64,000 bases of DNA from Centropus unirufus (Eukaryota > Chordata > Aves > Cuculiformes > Centropidae), in assembly GCA_013397695.1 (NCBI GenBank), contig VYZI01000074.1, forward strand, positions 1,291,600-1,355,599, given 5' to 3'. Below the pieces are notes generated by a model. The model was not told the DNA's origin and searched no databases. It saw only the letters and a program-made list of their open reading frames with translations. Made by a program: the position numbers and the translations under genes. Shown here one piece after another: positions 1 to 13,375 of the stretch (positions are counted from its first letter, which is position 1; each line of letters begins with the position of its first letter).

Positions 1-2873
1 TAAAGTAAGTTCTGTGCAGGCAGAGGACTTCAAACGGGTAGAAAGGCTGGCAGCAGAGATACTGGCATAAGCAGAGACTTCAAAAGAGACTCAGCAGGTG
101 ATTAACTTTTCAGCAGATCAGTGCAGCTGGAGCAAGGTGCACAGGCTGCATGAGCAGGGCCGAACTATGCAAATTTCTATTTGATTCCTTAGAGCTTTTG
201 CTATTTACATCTCCTCACTGTAAGGGGACCTGGAAGAACGCTGTGCTTGTGCGTGGGAACATGATGCTGCCCGCTAAGGGCTTCCCAAATCCTTGAGTCC
301 TGGAAGGTAGGGGCACCGCCACTGATCATGCTCCCGATGCAACAGCCTGGCCAACAGCATCCCCAAGCTGCTCTGCAGCTTAAACCGGCCACTGAGAGAG
401 GTGAAGAGAAACTCCATGGGGCTGCTACCCACGCTGGCACTGCCCAGGAAGACCCCTCCAGCCTGCAGAAGGCCCTGGCCACCAAAGGCCTGTAAGCTGA
501 TGGTTCCCCGGGCGCAAACAAGTCTTCCCAGCAGGCTGCTGTGCAAACAATGGGGGTTGGGTACTGATGTGAACAGAAAAAAATGGTCATCACCCCCTCT
601 CTGAGCCTTTTTCACTTACTGTTGTTCACCAGGAAAGTCCACGAGCATCTTCATGCTTCTCAACACAAAGCAAAATCCAACATCTTTTCACTCATGGCTG
701 ATTCTGCGTGTGCTCTAATGGAAATTGCAGGGCACTTCTATAACCAACAGTAAATGTTGTGACACCAACACAAAGTGAGCAATGAGACGAAAATGTTTGG
801 TTGTTGACATCAGAGATGGAATAGCCCCATTAGTTCATCTTCACCATCTCTCAAAAATGCTGAATGCTTTCTTATACTTTCTTTGGGCTATGAAAGAAGT
901 TATTGTTAAAGGGATGTCAGCCTGGAGACTGATAATGGCTTTTTTGGCTCTGGTACACTAGACATTGCCTTTAATGCCAAAAGGAGAGATGAACTCTTTC
1001 AAGGAGTTACAGGAGCCACGTGCAAAAAGCCTATACAAATTAATAACAATCATTTCTTTATTTGCTCCAGCACTAGAGAAAAACAAAAAAGGACAGAAAA
1101 TGTTTTGCAGAAATGCCCATCTATTTGTGGCCTTTGGGGTTTTAAAAGAATCAAGTTTTAAAAAGTTCACCAACTTCTTTGGTCTCAAATTGCACTGCTT
1201 TAGAAATGTTTGCTTTGTAGTATTTCTGGGTTTATTTTATTTCCTTGCTCAGTCTTACTATTAAAAGCAGGTAGAGAAATGAAGGAAATGAACAAAAGGG
1301 AAAAGGTTGAAAAGCTTGCAGTGAATGGAGAGGGGAAGATGATTCTGTGCTGGTTTTTTCACTCTGTTTTTTTTTTGTTTGTTTGCTTATTGATTTTTTT
1401 AATATGTATTTTTTCTTTTAGTATGGAAGCAGCATTCTCAGGGTGCAGCTCTGGGTGGTAGCATAAGACAACATGCACTGACTGGTGCTTCTGCTGTGTG
1501 TGCGTGTTGTGGCCTCACAGACATGCGGGTGGTTCTTCCACCTCTCTCTGCTCTGCGCATGGCCCCCAGATGTTTCTTTAGCACTCTTTTTTTTTTTCGC
1601 TGCAAGAAATATAATGATCCTACCTGGAGCCCCCTGAGGACAGGAAAAAGCAAGTTTGTCCCATAGTGAGTCTCCTCTTCCACAGGGAAGTCTTCAGTGG
1701 AATGGCTGAAGAGAAACGTCCCCTTCCTCTGACACCCTGTGCAGAGGGGCAGAGTGCTGCCATGAAGAACTACTGATGCACAGCAGTGGGGGTGCCCAGG
1801 AACCCAATGATGCACCCCAAGCCCCTTGGTCACCTTTCCAAAGTGCCCATGTCTGGAAACAAATGTGCGGTTCCATTTACTACAGTGTCCGTAGGCTTAT
1901 AATCCATGGATGAGTCTAACCATCTCATATTTCCATGGAAAACTAGCTTTCTCTTCCTGTTAAAATCAAAGCTAAAGTCTGATCTTAGAATATTCTTTCC
2001 TTTGGCAAGGGCATGTTGATTTCCCAGGAATGTTATACTTTTTACATAGAGCACAGCACCCAGCCATCGTGTTCCTACATACCATGGGCTGAATTTCCAG
2101 AAGAGATTTCTGCTTCTGCGAGACTATTTCTAGGCTGACACCAGCACGCTGTGCTACAAAGCTGCCAACTTGCAACTAGACAAGGCCACAGCCTGTGTTT
2201 TTGGGTTCTTGCCCAGAGCATCTCAGACCACTGTCTCCCCATCTATTAGATCTATTTTGAGTTTCTCTCCGAAAGAATGACATTATTTTACTTTTAAAAT
2301 AAACCATTCAAACGCTGCATTCCATCTATCAAGCCTCCAATAACAGATTCACTTTTTCCAGGGGGAGAGGAAAGGATTTGGCCCAAGAAATCAGCCCATG
2401 TTCGAGTGCCTGAGTGTTTGGTGAAACTAATGGAAACCAAAGCCATAAACAAAACCACTACATCTAGGCAGCGTTCCATAACTAAAAAGTTAAGTCTTTT
2501 GAAGAGGCAGGAGAAAGAAAGGATAGAAATACTTTATTTGGGGTTTTTTTGCACCTCAAGGTGAGTTTTTCGCCCCTCTAGGAGCTGCTCAGCTGCTTCC
2601 CCTGATGGCTCCAGTTATCCATGCATTAGGGTGGCTTTGGACTGTAGCAACCTGGATTTTTTCACACTTCCCCAGCCCTGGCTGGTTTCATGGCCCACGA
2701 GGCACCCCTCCTATATTGTGTACCAGGAAGGTTTCATTTCCTTCCAGATACAAATACACATCAGCTCACAGTCTCCTTTTCATGTGGGGCTGAACTCCCC
2801 TGATACAGCAAATTGCATGACCGAGACCCTCAAAAATCCCACCTACACCAAAGAAGAGTTTCCTGGTCAGGGT

Positions 2874-2962
2874 TGTGGGGTTTTTTTTGGTTGTTTTTTT
2901 TTGTTTGTTTTTTTTTTGTTTTTTTTGTTGGTTGGCTGATTTTTTTCCAATGAAAAAAAAAA
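2874..2962 (+). repeat. T-rich homopolymer tract
   Basis: Repeated runs of 6-10 T are separated by G or GG, followed by an A-run at 2954-2962. On the other strand it reads as a broken poly(A) and creates a spurious long Lys/Asn-rich reading frame. Confidence 0.85.
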
Positions 2963-5900
2963 GTGATTCCTGTCCTTTGGAAGAATTTTTTGTATTACTT
3001 TCATGCCTCCTTCCCTTTCAAATCCTGCCACAGCTTGCTTGGAGTGTCCAACATTACAACCAGAGCTACTTCCCAAACTCCTTTCATCCCCTCCCGGACC
3101 GACCCTGGTGACTGGGACATGACACTGGGGCTGCACAGTGTGGACATCCCTGCCAGCCCCCATTTGCTGGGATCCTTCTTGCCCGGCAACCAGGAAAAAT
3201 AGCTGTGAAGCTGCTCGTCTCCAGCAGGTGGGAGCCTGGCTGCGCTGCTCCTGCCGCTTCCCTTGCTCCTGCCAGCCTGTATTGTGCCTGCCTGGCACTG
3301 CTGGCTCCAGCACTCCCCACACTTCTGCCTGCACCACAGCTTGCATGGATTCCCACTTACCTGCTCGCTTTTCTGCTGCCGGCTCCCCCACAAACCACCT
3401 GCATTGCTCCCTGCCCGCCCAAACCGTGCTCCAAGGGGCAGAGCCAGCCTGGGTCAGCGCCACTTCCCAGCGTGGCTTGTGACTCTGGCAAAGAAAAAGT
3501 ACCGAGCCAGTGTTCCAGATAGAAAAATAAGAGTGGACATCAACAAGGAAAAAACAACCCACCCTTTCTTTTACTTCTCTACTATATCCCTGCGCCCCAA
3601 TGGAAATAAAATTTGCAGATGATCCTGTTCCTATGGCTGCAATTACAGGAGTAAGCACAGACCTCAGTGCTGGGTGCGAGGCCCACCTCCCATCCAGCCT
3701 CATTCCCGAAGGTCCCTGAGGCCAGTCCCAGATGGGACACAAACGAACAGTAGCAGCGGGAGTGGGGCAACCATGAAATGGACACAGATCCTGGGGGACA
3801 GGTGGCTGCTCGGGGCCACATTGTCCTGTTGTTGCGGCAGCTCCTTCGTTTCTGCATACCTTGGCTTGAACAAGTAATGAAATGAGAGCAAGAGATTGGG
3901 TTAGGAGGGTAATGTGCTGGCTGTGAGAGAGTAAAGAGCACAAATGTGCAGAAAGCAATGATGCTGGAACTCCAAATAGCCATAGTAAAACCTGTATTAA
4001 TTATATTTGTGCTTTTATCAACGCTTTCCACTTTTATGAGTTTTATTTTTTACATCTTTCCAACTCTACCACTCTGCTAGTGTGCTGGAGGTGTATAACC
4101 AGTTTTGTCTATTTTATCTGGAAATCGAGCCACGTAAGGCAAATACTGCCTTTTCTCTCTGTCACCCCTCAGTGAGCTTCTGAGGCCTTTCTGACAGACC
4201 TTTTGTGCCCCAGTCCGCCTGGCGCTGTGTTTCGTGCTTGCTCATACACTCCAGTGGCTCTTTTCAATGGCTTCAGCACGTGACTGTTTTAGTGGGACGT
4301 GCATGGATTCATATAACTGGCATTGACCTGATTTGGACGGGAAAAGAAACGGTGATGAAACCACATGGGGAAGTTAAAAAAAAAAAAAAGAAAAGGGACT
4401 GACTTTTGTCTGTAACACCTCCCACATTACAGCAGCAACATCGCACCCCTTCCTTCTCAACATTTGGCACTCAGTTTTTCCTACGCGGCTTCTGCTAGCA
4501 GCAGGTCAAGACTTCTGTGACCTTGCTCAGCGGGATGTCCCCTACTCAGTCACTTCTGAGTGCAAGGAACATTGCTTCTCCCAGTAAGAGAAGAGAGGCG
4601 GTGAAAACTTCACCCTTGGGGGTATCCAAAATCCAGCTGTACTGGGCCCTGAGAAGCTTGGTTTAAGTTGGGACTCCCAGATTTAAGAGCAGAAAGTACC
4701 ATCAAGAATTTTTTAGTTGACTGCACAGGAAAACAAGCCTGTTTGTCACTGTATGCCAATCAGAGCAGAAATGCAAACATCAAAACTTCCTCATAAGTCT
4801 CAGTTCATACTTGTATGATTCAAATACCTTTTCAAACCAAAGGGAGAAACAATCCCATGGTGTGGGATAAATACATCAGCTCTATACAATTGTTGCGTTA
4901 ATAAAAAGTCTGGCTCCTGAACAATTTCTTTGAATAGCAAGAAAGCAGATTCTTAGACTGATAATCTCACACCCAACCCCTATCCCTTTATAGCCCTGAT
5001 GTGAAACGAGCCTATTGAATACTTCAATAAAGTCTCAAGAGATCAATGATAATTTGTGCTGCAAAAGGAATATCAAAATGACACTAATAAAAAATTGCCA
5101 ATGACATGAAGACCAAAATTAATTAAAGCTCTGTTCCAAACACAAATCTGTGATGCACCCAATTCATAGCTGCTTCTGGCTTTGCAGCCTGGGAAATAAC
5201 AGGATTAAAAGTCATAACTTGGTGGCTGTGCTAAATTCTTGACAAATCTCAGCAGCCTCCATGGAGGTAACACTAGAAGCAGAAGCAAAGCTGGGCAAAG
5301 CTGCCCGACACCAAGAAGGCCTACTCAGATGAAGCACCTGTAGGGGATGGATAGCACCATGCATAGCACCCTTACCTAGAAACAGACCCTGCCATTCTGC
5401 CCTAGGGCTTTGGCACACAGTGTTTCATCAAACCCTGCCATTTGAACCAGTTTGACACCCACTGAGATCCCAGGTGAATTTAATAACGTAGCCATCCTCT
5501 TCTGGTAAGAGGTAGAACATGGCATCAGGCAATGAAACTTGTGTGCCTGGGGAGCCTACACAAAGTCTGGACTGTACGATATGCCACTTCTAAGTGCTGA
5601 TGGGCTCATCAGTTGTAAGTGACTGGGTAGAGAGGTCTGACTGTGCTGGTCAAGCAAAGGATCCCTATATTTAACAGTGATGTGAATTGCTCTCCCTTAT
5701 TAATAGGACGTTGGAAAAATCAGATACTAAAGATATTGCTACCAATGCAAGTGACTTCTTTGGTAGAGGCAGAAAGTCACTAAGTGTAGAGATGTCACTA
5801 GGTGTAGAGTATTTGTAAGATCTCATTTTTAATATTTTGCACAATTCTGGTTAGCTATGCTGAAAAAATATGCATGTGAACATGTGCAGGTACAGGGAAG

Positions 5901-6730
5901 GACTTCAGATATGGTTAGGGAAATAGAAATGCTGGCTTACAAGGAGAGAAGTAAAGAGTTTGTCTTGTTGAGCCTTGAAAAATGGTGGTTGTGAAGCTAT
6001 ATGATTGCAGTCTGTGGACACTTAAGAAAGGATAAATATTAGACAAGGAGAATTCTTGATGTCAAAGTGTAAACTGGTACAGGTTCAAATGAGTAGAAGT
6101 GAATACAGCAAAACTGCAAACTAGAAGATTTCTGACACTCAGTAATCTTGAGAACCTGTGTACACACCAAGAACTGAGGTCAGAGGAGCTAAAGCATTAC
6201 AAGATGGGGCTTGATGAGTTTACAGAGGTGAGTTTGTGTCTTTAGGCATCCAGGTACTTGGTTCCGCAAGGAAAGCCGGTGTTAGGGAAGATTATGGTTT
6301 TAATTTGTTTGGATCACATGAATTTAAGACATATATTCCAGTATTGAGTCAGTCACCTTCAAAGACTGGGCACTGCCACAGTCTTCATACATTTCAGCTG
6401 GGTGAGAAAAAGGGCAGTGGGGGTTTTTTGTTTTGTCTTCTGACGGTGCAGAGGAGATGATTGGTGACAGACGGATGTAGGACACTGGGGCACTGAAGGC
6501 TCCCCTTCAGACTCATCCTGGAAAAGCTTTTTGCTGCTTGCTTGATGTGTTTCTCCTGTGTGCTCAGGATTAACCTTATCACCAGTCCTGTGATCTGAGA
6601 GTTAATTTTCCCTTGGGTTGGAGAAACAGAACAATTTGTTGATATCTTTGAGTGGGTTTTTTTGTTTTGTTTCTCTCTGTGACACGAACAACTTCCAAGA
6701 ATGGTCTGCACTGACACTTGAATAGCATCA

Positions 6731-6768
6731 GTTCTACACTAGACACTAGTTCTAGTGGAGTGTAGAAC
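6731..6768. repeat. Near-perfect 38-base palindrome
   Basis: GTTCTACACT (6731-6740) pairs with AGTGTAGAAC (6759-6768). Inside, CACTAG (6744-6749) pairs with CTAGTG (6752-6757) around a 2-base centre. Sixteen of nineteen positions per arm can pair. Confidence 0.85.
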
Positions 6769-9469
6769 AGTTCCAGTTCTACAGAGGGACAAGCAAGGTG
6801 CTGTAATACTCAAGAAGCTCTACGGACATACTTAGCTGGCAGATTTTTTAACAGCAGTGATTTCTATGCTACATAATAATTTGTACACTTGCAGTTTCTT
6901 ATTTCAAAACAAGACTTCTGATGAGTATTTTATTTCAGTTAGATATTGGAATCAGACTAACGTCCTACTAATTACAGCTTTGTGTCTTCCCATGTTACGC
7001 CATATGGTATTTCCAGGCAAGGGGCAGAAGCTAAGTTGGTGGAGATACACTGTATGCTTCCCTGTAGCTTCATGCCTCTATTTATATGAAGACAATAACA
7101 ACAGCAGTAAGAAAAACTGAACAAATGAATGTTTTGCTAAATCAAGATCCTGGGAGAAAATAAATTAGGCAATTGTTGCAGTAGGAATACAATTTTTTTA
7201 AAAAAAGAGTGCAAATCCGAGCTGGATCCAGTACAAGAATTTTTTATGAGGAATTAATTGGTTGAGAAAGAGATCTCGAATAACTCCAGTTCACCTATTT
7301 AAATCTGGAGGACAGAGCAATTGAACAGCAGTGCTTATTGGCAGCAACCTCAATGGAAACGTAAGGGGGGAAGACTGCTGTTTCTTCACAAATCTGAAAA
7401 CCTAGAAGGACTGCAGGCAGTTCGAGACAAGCTCAGGCGATGATATTGTGTCGGGGAAGTTCATCTGCAATAACCCATATAGCAGCTTTTAGCAGCTGGC
7501 CACTGGAAAAAGAGTTGCATGCTGCAGATTTGTGGCTCCTGTTTGCTGTTTCCTTCCTGGTCTGCTTCTGTGAAGTTTATAATACCTTTTCAGTTTGTTT
7601 TTTATTGCTGCTTTAGGGCATTGTTACAGCAATGAAGATCAGTAGCAGAGCAAAAGGAGCCAACCAGTAATTTTCCAAATGACCATCTCTAATTCACTGA
7701 GCTTCAGTACATCCAAATGGCAGATGAGCATCATTTCAGCACAGGAATTCAAGGAATAATGTTAGAGCTGTCCCAACTGGCAGTCGTGTTCCCGTGTTAG
7801 TGCAAAACCATGAAATATGTCAGAATTGACAGAGCTGGAGATGCTGCAGCATATTTGACAGAGGAAAAATAAAAGTTTCTGGATTTCTTTGTGTCAAAAG
7901 CTAAAGGCTGCAGTGACTCTAGAGCTCTACTGAAGGGAATCTTGTAGGAAGCCATTGGGACAGGTTGGCCATGGGCATTCACCTTACAAAGATTCCCCAG
8001 CAGATCCTGGTGGCCCTGGCTTGGATGTAGCTGTCCCCACTGCAGGTAAGCATTTTGGACAGGTGAACGCTCTGTCTCTTTATATGCTAGGAGGTGCAGA
8101 GCGCTTCCGACACAGACCAGAGGCTGCAAGTAGACTGTGTAGCTTGAAAATGCTTCTCTCAGGTGTCCTGCTCATGTGTTCTTCCCTTAATAAATCCAAG
8201 ATAATCTATACAGATGCCCAGTGTTTGACTGAAAAAGTTAAAAGTGATGCTGAAGCCATATTTGAAGTGTGTGATTCCTGTGAGCGATGGCCAGACAGAT
8301 CATTTGTGGCTGGCCTGGTGGGTCCACCTGATGGCCACCCATGGAAGTTGGTGATTCCAAGAAAAAACTTACTGAAAACCTCAGAGAACATCCACCAAGG
8401 AAAAATATTGTGATAATTGTTAGTCTTTTTTTTTCAAAAAAATACAAATTGTTATAATCTATGATTTGCTTTAGAACCTCTTTTTGACCAATAATTATGT
8501 AAAACATAACTGTTTTAACATGCTACCACCTGAAGTTTATTATTACTGTCAAATTCAGCAAAGGTTGTCGGATCCAAACAAATTTGTCTTTAAAAGGAAT
8601 GTTAGAATTTGCCTTGTTAGCTGGTGCCAATATTTGATGGCTCTGAGCCTGGCTAATTGACTTTTTGAGCATCTAATCAGCTTGTCCTTATGGCTCTAGA
8701 TATCGAACTTCCCCACATGTATCCTGTCTGAAAACCAGCCTATATCATGCAGCTGATCATACTGTCTTAAGTATTTCTGCCTTCATAGAGAAACAAACAT
8801 CATTGTTACTGTTAAAATATACAAAAAATATAATTAACTTCTATTTCAAATTTGTCTTTTGTGGTCTTCCTGCCACTGGAACTTGTAACAAATTCAGTAA
8901 AGCTATTTTAATAAACATTTAGCTTTCTGGGCAGAGGAACACTCACTTTCAAGATTCAGGCAGTCTGCATCATCACATGAAGAGTTAATACAACCTTCAT
9001 ACTCTTGCAATATTCCCTTTTTAAAAACATGAGCTAGCAAATTTTAGACACTTTTATTTTGTGTGTGGGAAGGGACTGTTCAGTTGGTTTTCCAAGAAAA
9101 TCCTCCATTGATGTCCAGGATGCCTCGGCCTTGTCCTAAAACTATGTTCCACATTCTTGACTATTAGATGGAACCTTTGGCAGGAAACTGTAGTGAAATC
9201 ACAGTGGTAGTTTTGGGACTTTTTCTATGACATTCTGTTTACTCCTTGTCAGTGATCCTTCAGTTTTGCTGATCTACTTCATGTCACTGCAGGCTTATTC
9301 AGGGAGTTTATTGTTTATTGTTATTGTTGTTATTATTCCGTGGTTTATTCTTGCATATTGGCAAGAACAGAACAGGGTAAAGAATTCACCTCTTTGGGGA
9401 GACAGTTGCATTGCCTGATGAAGATTTGCCATTTACAGTCATAATCAATATGGGATTTTTATACAGTTC

Positions 9470-9850
9470 TAAAATGTTTTCCCTATTTCATCTTGATACT
9501 TTATTGTTGCAGTTCTTTAATCAAACTGCCATGTGGTGCAACATCAAATGCCTTACAGAAGCACGTTGCATAGCTTCATTTCCTCCAGCAACACGTTTTA
9601 AATTAATCAAAAAAGGATTAGCTTGGCAAGATCTATTTTTCTTTAAAGCCATGCTAATTGAAATTAATCAAATTACCCTCTAACTCTTTATTTATTGAGT
9701 GTCATATCAGCCATTCCAATATTTTGCCTGGGATCAGTGTCAGGCTGAGGGCTGTAATTACTCCAGTTGTTCATATAATCCCCTTTGAATATTGGCAGAA
9801 CAACTCTTTTATTAAGCACTTCTGCCTTCTCTGAATTGCTATTGACAGTT
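9470..9850 (-). mobile_element. Ancient CR1/L3-clade LINE fragment, antisense
   Basis: The plus strand carries segments such as CATCAAATGCCTTACAGAAG, AAGCCATGCTAATTGAAATT, GCCTGGGATCAGTGTCAGGC and GCTGTAATTACTCCAG. These match my memory of the antisense reverse-transcriptase region of old amniote CR1-type LINEs. Many stops show that it is long dead. The edges are approximate. It lies about 7 kb upstream of GABRR1. Confidence 0.6.
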
Positions 9851-11990
9851 CTGCATTTATACTTGCAGTAGCTTTTGCCTTGAGATGGCCCTGTTGGAGT
9901 CTCAGTGTTTGTGTATAGGAATTTTTAACTCACCTGTTTTTAACTCTTCTTGTTTCTTCCATTTTGTTGCAGCCTTTTGAAAAGCATTTTACATTATCTC
10001 TTGGTTGACAGGCAGGACCCTCCACCTATTACTGATGAATTCCACATCAGGGCAATGAAGATGGGCTCTGAGAGCAGTAGGAGAACCTGGTAAACCCCTT
10101 GCAGTTAAGGTTGTAAGAAATGTGTAATGAATGGCATAGGCTGGATAGGTCAGCTGAGGACTGGAATTTAATAGTCAGAGTGAAATTAGTATCTATCCAG
10201 GAAGTGCAAAGCATAATTTCAATCCAATCTAAATGCTTTTATACCTTTTAATTCTGGATATTCCCCACAGAGCTGAAGTCACACCCTCTAGGAGAACACT
10301 CTCTCCTGGTAAATGAGTGTACTGTGTGCTTTAGGGGTTAGGACAACTGGGGGAGTGTCAGGGGAACCCATAACAGCCATAGCATCCCTTGTCTCCCTCC
10401 TCTTGTATATCTGCTCGTCACAGACAAAAATACGTCCCAGTGGGCTGTGCCAGGCCAAATATTTCATTTCAGCCCTCTTACACTCCTAACAGTAAAGTCT
10501 CCTTCTAAAAGTGCCTTTTTACCTTTCATTTATCTTTTACTTTTTCAAGTATCTTTTTCCACTTTTAGTGGCAGAACCTCCATGCGAAAAGGTCAGGTGC
10601 CTGACAGCCAAGTACGCACAAAGCCTCCTAATCCAGCTAACGCAGCTCTGGGAAATTGCAGAACAGGCTGAAACAAAAGGACACGGCTCAGCACGCAACA
10701 CACATAATCGCTCAGACAGAGCCTAAGACCATGTAAAGACACTTGTGGACTCAAATATTCCAAAGGCATGAAAAATCACGTGGGGAGAAAAGAGGCATTT
10801 GGTGAACAAAGACATCCCTGAGCAAAGCGCTCTAATGAAAGCCGAGTGCTATTAGACATGTGCCTCTTTGGGGTGCTCTAGCATTGTTATTCATTCCAGC
10901 ACCGAGAAACAGCAGCTGAACACATTCATCTTGAAGCACTGCGATTCACTTGAGCACATTGTTTGCTGTGGTCTTTGCAGTTTCTGCCCAGTGCAGGCTT
11001 GGCCTAGTTCCCTTGCCTTTCATACAGTGCACAATCCATTTAGGGATTTATAGCGGCTTAGAGGCACATGTACAATGCCTTGCCTCTATCTGATTTTTGT
11101 TCTGTGATAAGAAGGCTTGGGGTCATGGGTTCACTGGCACTTCTCTCTGCCTCCCTGTTCTTCTTGCATGGAAATCTAACTATTCACTAGTGTTAATGAT
11201 TTCTTGAGGTCCGCTAATTTCCTCATCACTGCCTGGTGAAGTCCCAGGGTTTGCCATGAAGAGCATGTGAGCCCACTCTGATGCGATGTGATGAGCAAAG
11301 GGTGCAAGAGAGACCAGAAAGGGCCATAAAGGCAATTATAATAATAAAGCACAAAAGCTATTTGGCCAAGATAAAGTGGCATGATTCCCATTCTGCTCCA
11401 CACTTATGCCAGCTAATACACTGGCCTTTAACACTGAGAGGTAAAATCATCCTGTTTGGACTTTCCTCCCTGTTCCACTCTTCCCAGCAGCTCCTGGTCT
11501 CTGTTCCCCATAAATGCAGCACATGGAGTTACAGATTGGAAAAGGGCGTAGTTGCCTTTTGTGCCTGCAGATGAGATATTGTCTTTCCCTTTCTGCACGG
11601 ACTCCTTTGGTTTTAATCTCATCAGTGTAAATACATGGGTTCACACTTCTCACATTCTCTCAGCTTCCTGGGGAGTTTGATTTCAAATAGTGTGAAGAGC
11701 AGAGCTACGAGTGCTATGAATAGCCACCAGCTCTGCTGACACTGCCCTGGTGGCTGTGCCACTTATCCCCAAGTTGGTCAAGTTCTGGTCGTCATCTGCA
11801 CTAATACCCTCCATAGGTGGTCCCATATCCAAGAAACACGAAGGATGCACCTGACAGACTTCACCTTACACAGAGCAAGCATGTCCCAGAGGACGGAACT
11901 ACACTTGTTAAAAAGGGACAAAAGTAATGGATGTTATAAGGGCATGTATGTTTGTTCATTTAATCTTGGGGGAAGGGAATTTGGGACCTT

Positions 11991-12436
11991 TGTGTTGGTT
12001 TGGGTGTGTTTGTGCTTTTAAGTTTAGAAGGCATTATGCTGTATTTTAGCATTGTATTTTGGCTGCATCTTATCTGAACGGAGGCTCTGGCCTTGGGGGT
12101 GAGACAGGAGGGCTGCAGTCACCTCATAGGAATGTGGTGTCCAGACAAAACAGAGTTAGAGAGATGCAGAATCACCCTAGCAACACCCCACGCAGACGCA
12201 GAGGACACCGGAAGAATATACATGGCCAACATGGCTACAACGGCCTATAAAAGGAGACTCACAAAGGGGGTTAGACACACGTCATTTTTTTTGGAGCATG
12301 AGAGGACTCCCTGGCTGTGTCCAGCGCTGCGTTTGCTCACTGCTGCAACTGCTGCTTGCTTTGAATTATAATAAATTCTAATTTGTACTATTGGAGTGTT
12401 CCGGTAATTTATTGGAACCCAAATTTACTTATAACA
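11991..12436 (+). mobile_element. Endogenous retrovirus LTR (solo or remnant)
   Basis: This roughly 446-bp block begins TGTGTTGGTTTGGGTG and ends ATAACA, so it has the TG...CA ends of an LTR. Inside it, in the right order, are a TATA box (TATAAAAG, 12246-12253), about 120 bases of potential R region and a poly(A) signal (AATAAA, 12370-12375). The start resembles avian ERVL-type LTRs. Just after it, TGGATTTAGGAACCCC could be a decayed primer-binding site. No gag or pol reading frame follows, so this is a solo LTR or the only remainder of a provirus. I could not identify a clear target-site duplication. Confidence 0.75.
12246..12253 (+). promoter_or_regulatory. TATA box of the LTR
   Basis: TATAAAAG lies in the middle of the LTR, with an AATAAA about 117 bases downstream. 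This spacing is typical of the U3/R boundary of a retroviral LTR. Present activity is unknown. Confidence 0.55.
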
Positions 12437-13343
12437 ATGGATTTAGGAACCCCACACACTTTATATTAAGCCTGATTGTTAAATTCTCTGAGACCCACGA
12501 CTGAAGGCACTAAAGAATTAAAAACCAGCACTCTGACTGGTGTGCCCTGGAGACAGGGCGTGCTGTTCCTGAAAGAAACAGAGCTGCACAGGGGAGATTA
12601 CACTCCAGAAACCAAACAGCATCCTATCAGTTATGCAGGCAGCCTTGTGCTCCGTCAGCTCCTCCAAATGTAAATCACAACAGACCTAGGGTGTCACATT
12701 CATCCACATTTGTGTTAAAAGCTTTTAGATAAGGGCAGGCACCCATTAAGAAAAGGTTAGGAAATGCAGATACTGTGGGGCCTTCTAAGTGCGCCTGCTG
12801 CGGTCTGATTGTAGCTCCAGGGGTACTTACACAGTGTAAACCGTGTTACTGCGCTATTTGGAGCTTTGAGCAATTAATTAAATAAGTGACGGCCGAGTGT
12901 ATGATTTGACTGGAGTTATTACAGTGGCAGACACTTACGTGGCACTGTGCATTGCCCCCTCGTGCACTCAATGCACCCCTCGTTTCCTGTGGTGTCCGGT
13001 GGCTTGTGTGACTGTTTCCCAAACTGGATTCCTACTCCTCACAAGGTTGAACATCTTAGTGCACAACTGCCTTGAAGGCAAAACAAGTCTTATTTTTTCT
13101 TTTATGTTCTTATTTTAGATAGGCAGTTTTTAAATAGAATTAAGGAAAGAGTTGACTTTTCTGTGGTCAAATTGGAAAGAGTGGTTTGTTAAAATCCTGT
13201 TTAACAAATCATAATAATATGGTTGGGTCAAACACTAAAATGCTTAGTGCATAAATGCATAAACACTTTTATGACATTTCTTATCATCCTTTATTAATGA
13301 AAACCCAGGGAATGCAGGATTAGAGTCCCAAGCAGCATGGAAC

Positions 13344-13375
13344 ATCAGTAACTAAGTAAATCAGTAACTAAGTAA
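13344..13375 (+). repeat. Perfect 16-base tandem duplication
   Basis: ATCAGTAACTAAGTAA occurs twice in a row, at 13344-13359 and 13360-13375, without a mismatch. It is a small recent local duplication in intergenic DNA. Confidence 0.85.

Larger units (their letters stand above)
1..11990. other. Intergenic region upstream of GABRR1, no supported gene
   Basis: I looked for GABRR2 exons (Cys-loop, M1-M3 motifs) and other conserved protein segments on both strands and found none. Reading frames here are short or low-complexity. Visible content is the CR1 remnant at 9470-9850, T-rich tracts (2877-2950), an A-tract at 4377-4388 and a few small repeats. Confidence 0.6.

Noticed and set aside
2867..3958. 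363-codon open frame on the minus strand
   Set aside because: It ends in a Lys/Asn/Pro-rich stretch made by the T-tract and shows no family resemblance or conserved domain. The overlapping frames on both strands in GC-richer DNA are typical of chance.
7955..8413. 152-codon open frame on the plus strand
   Set aside because: No family resemblance, no splice structure that extends it, and composition like its surroundings.
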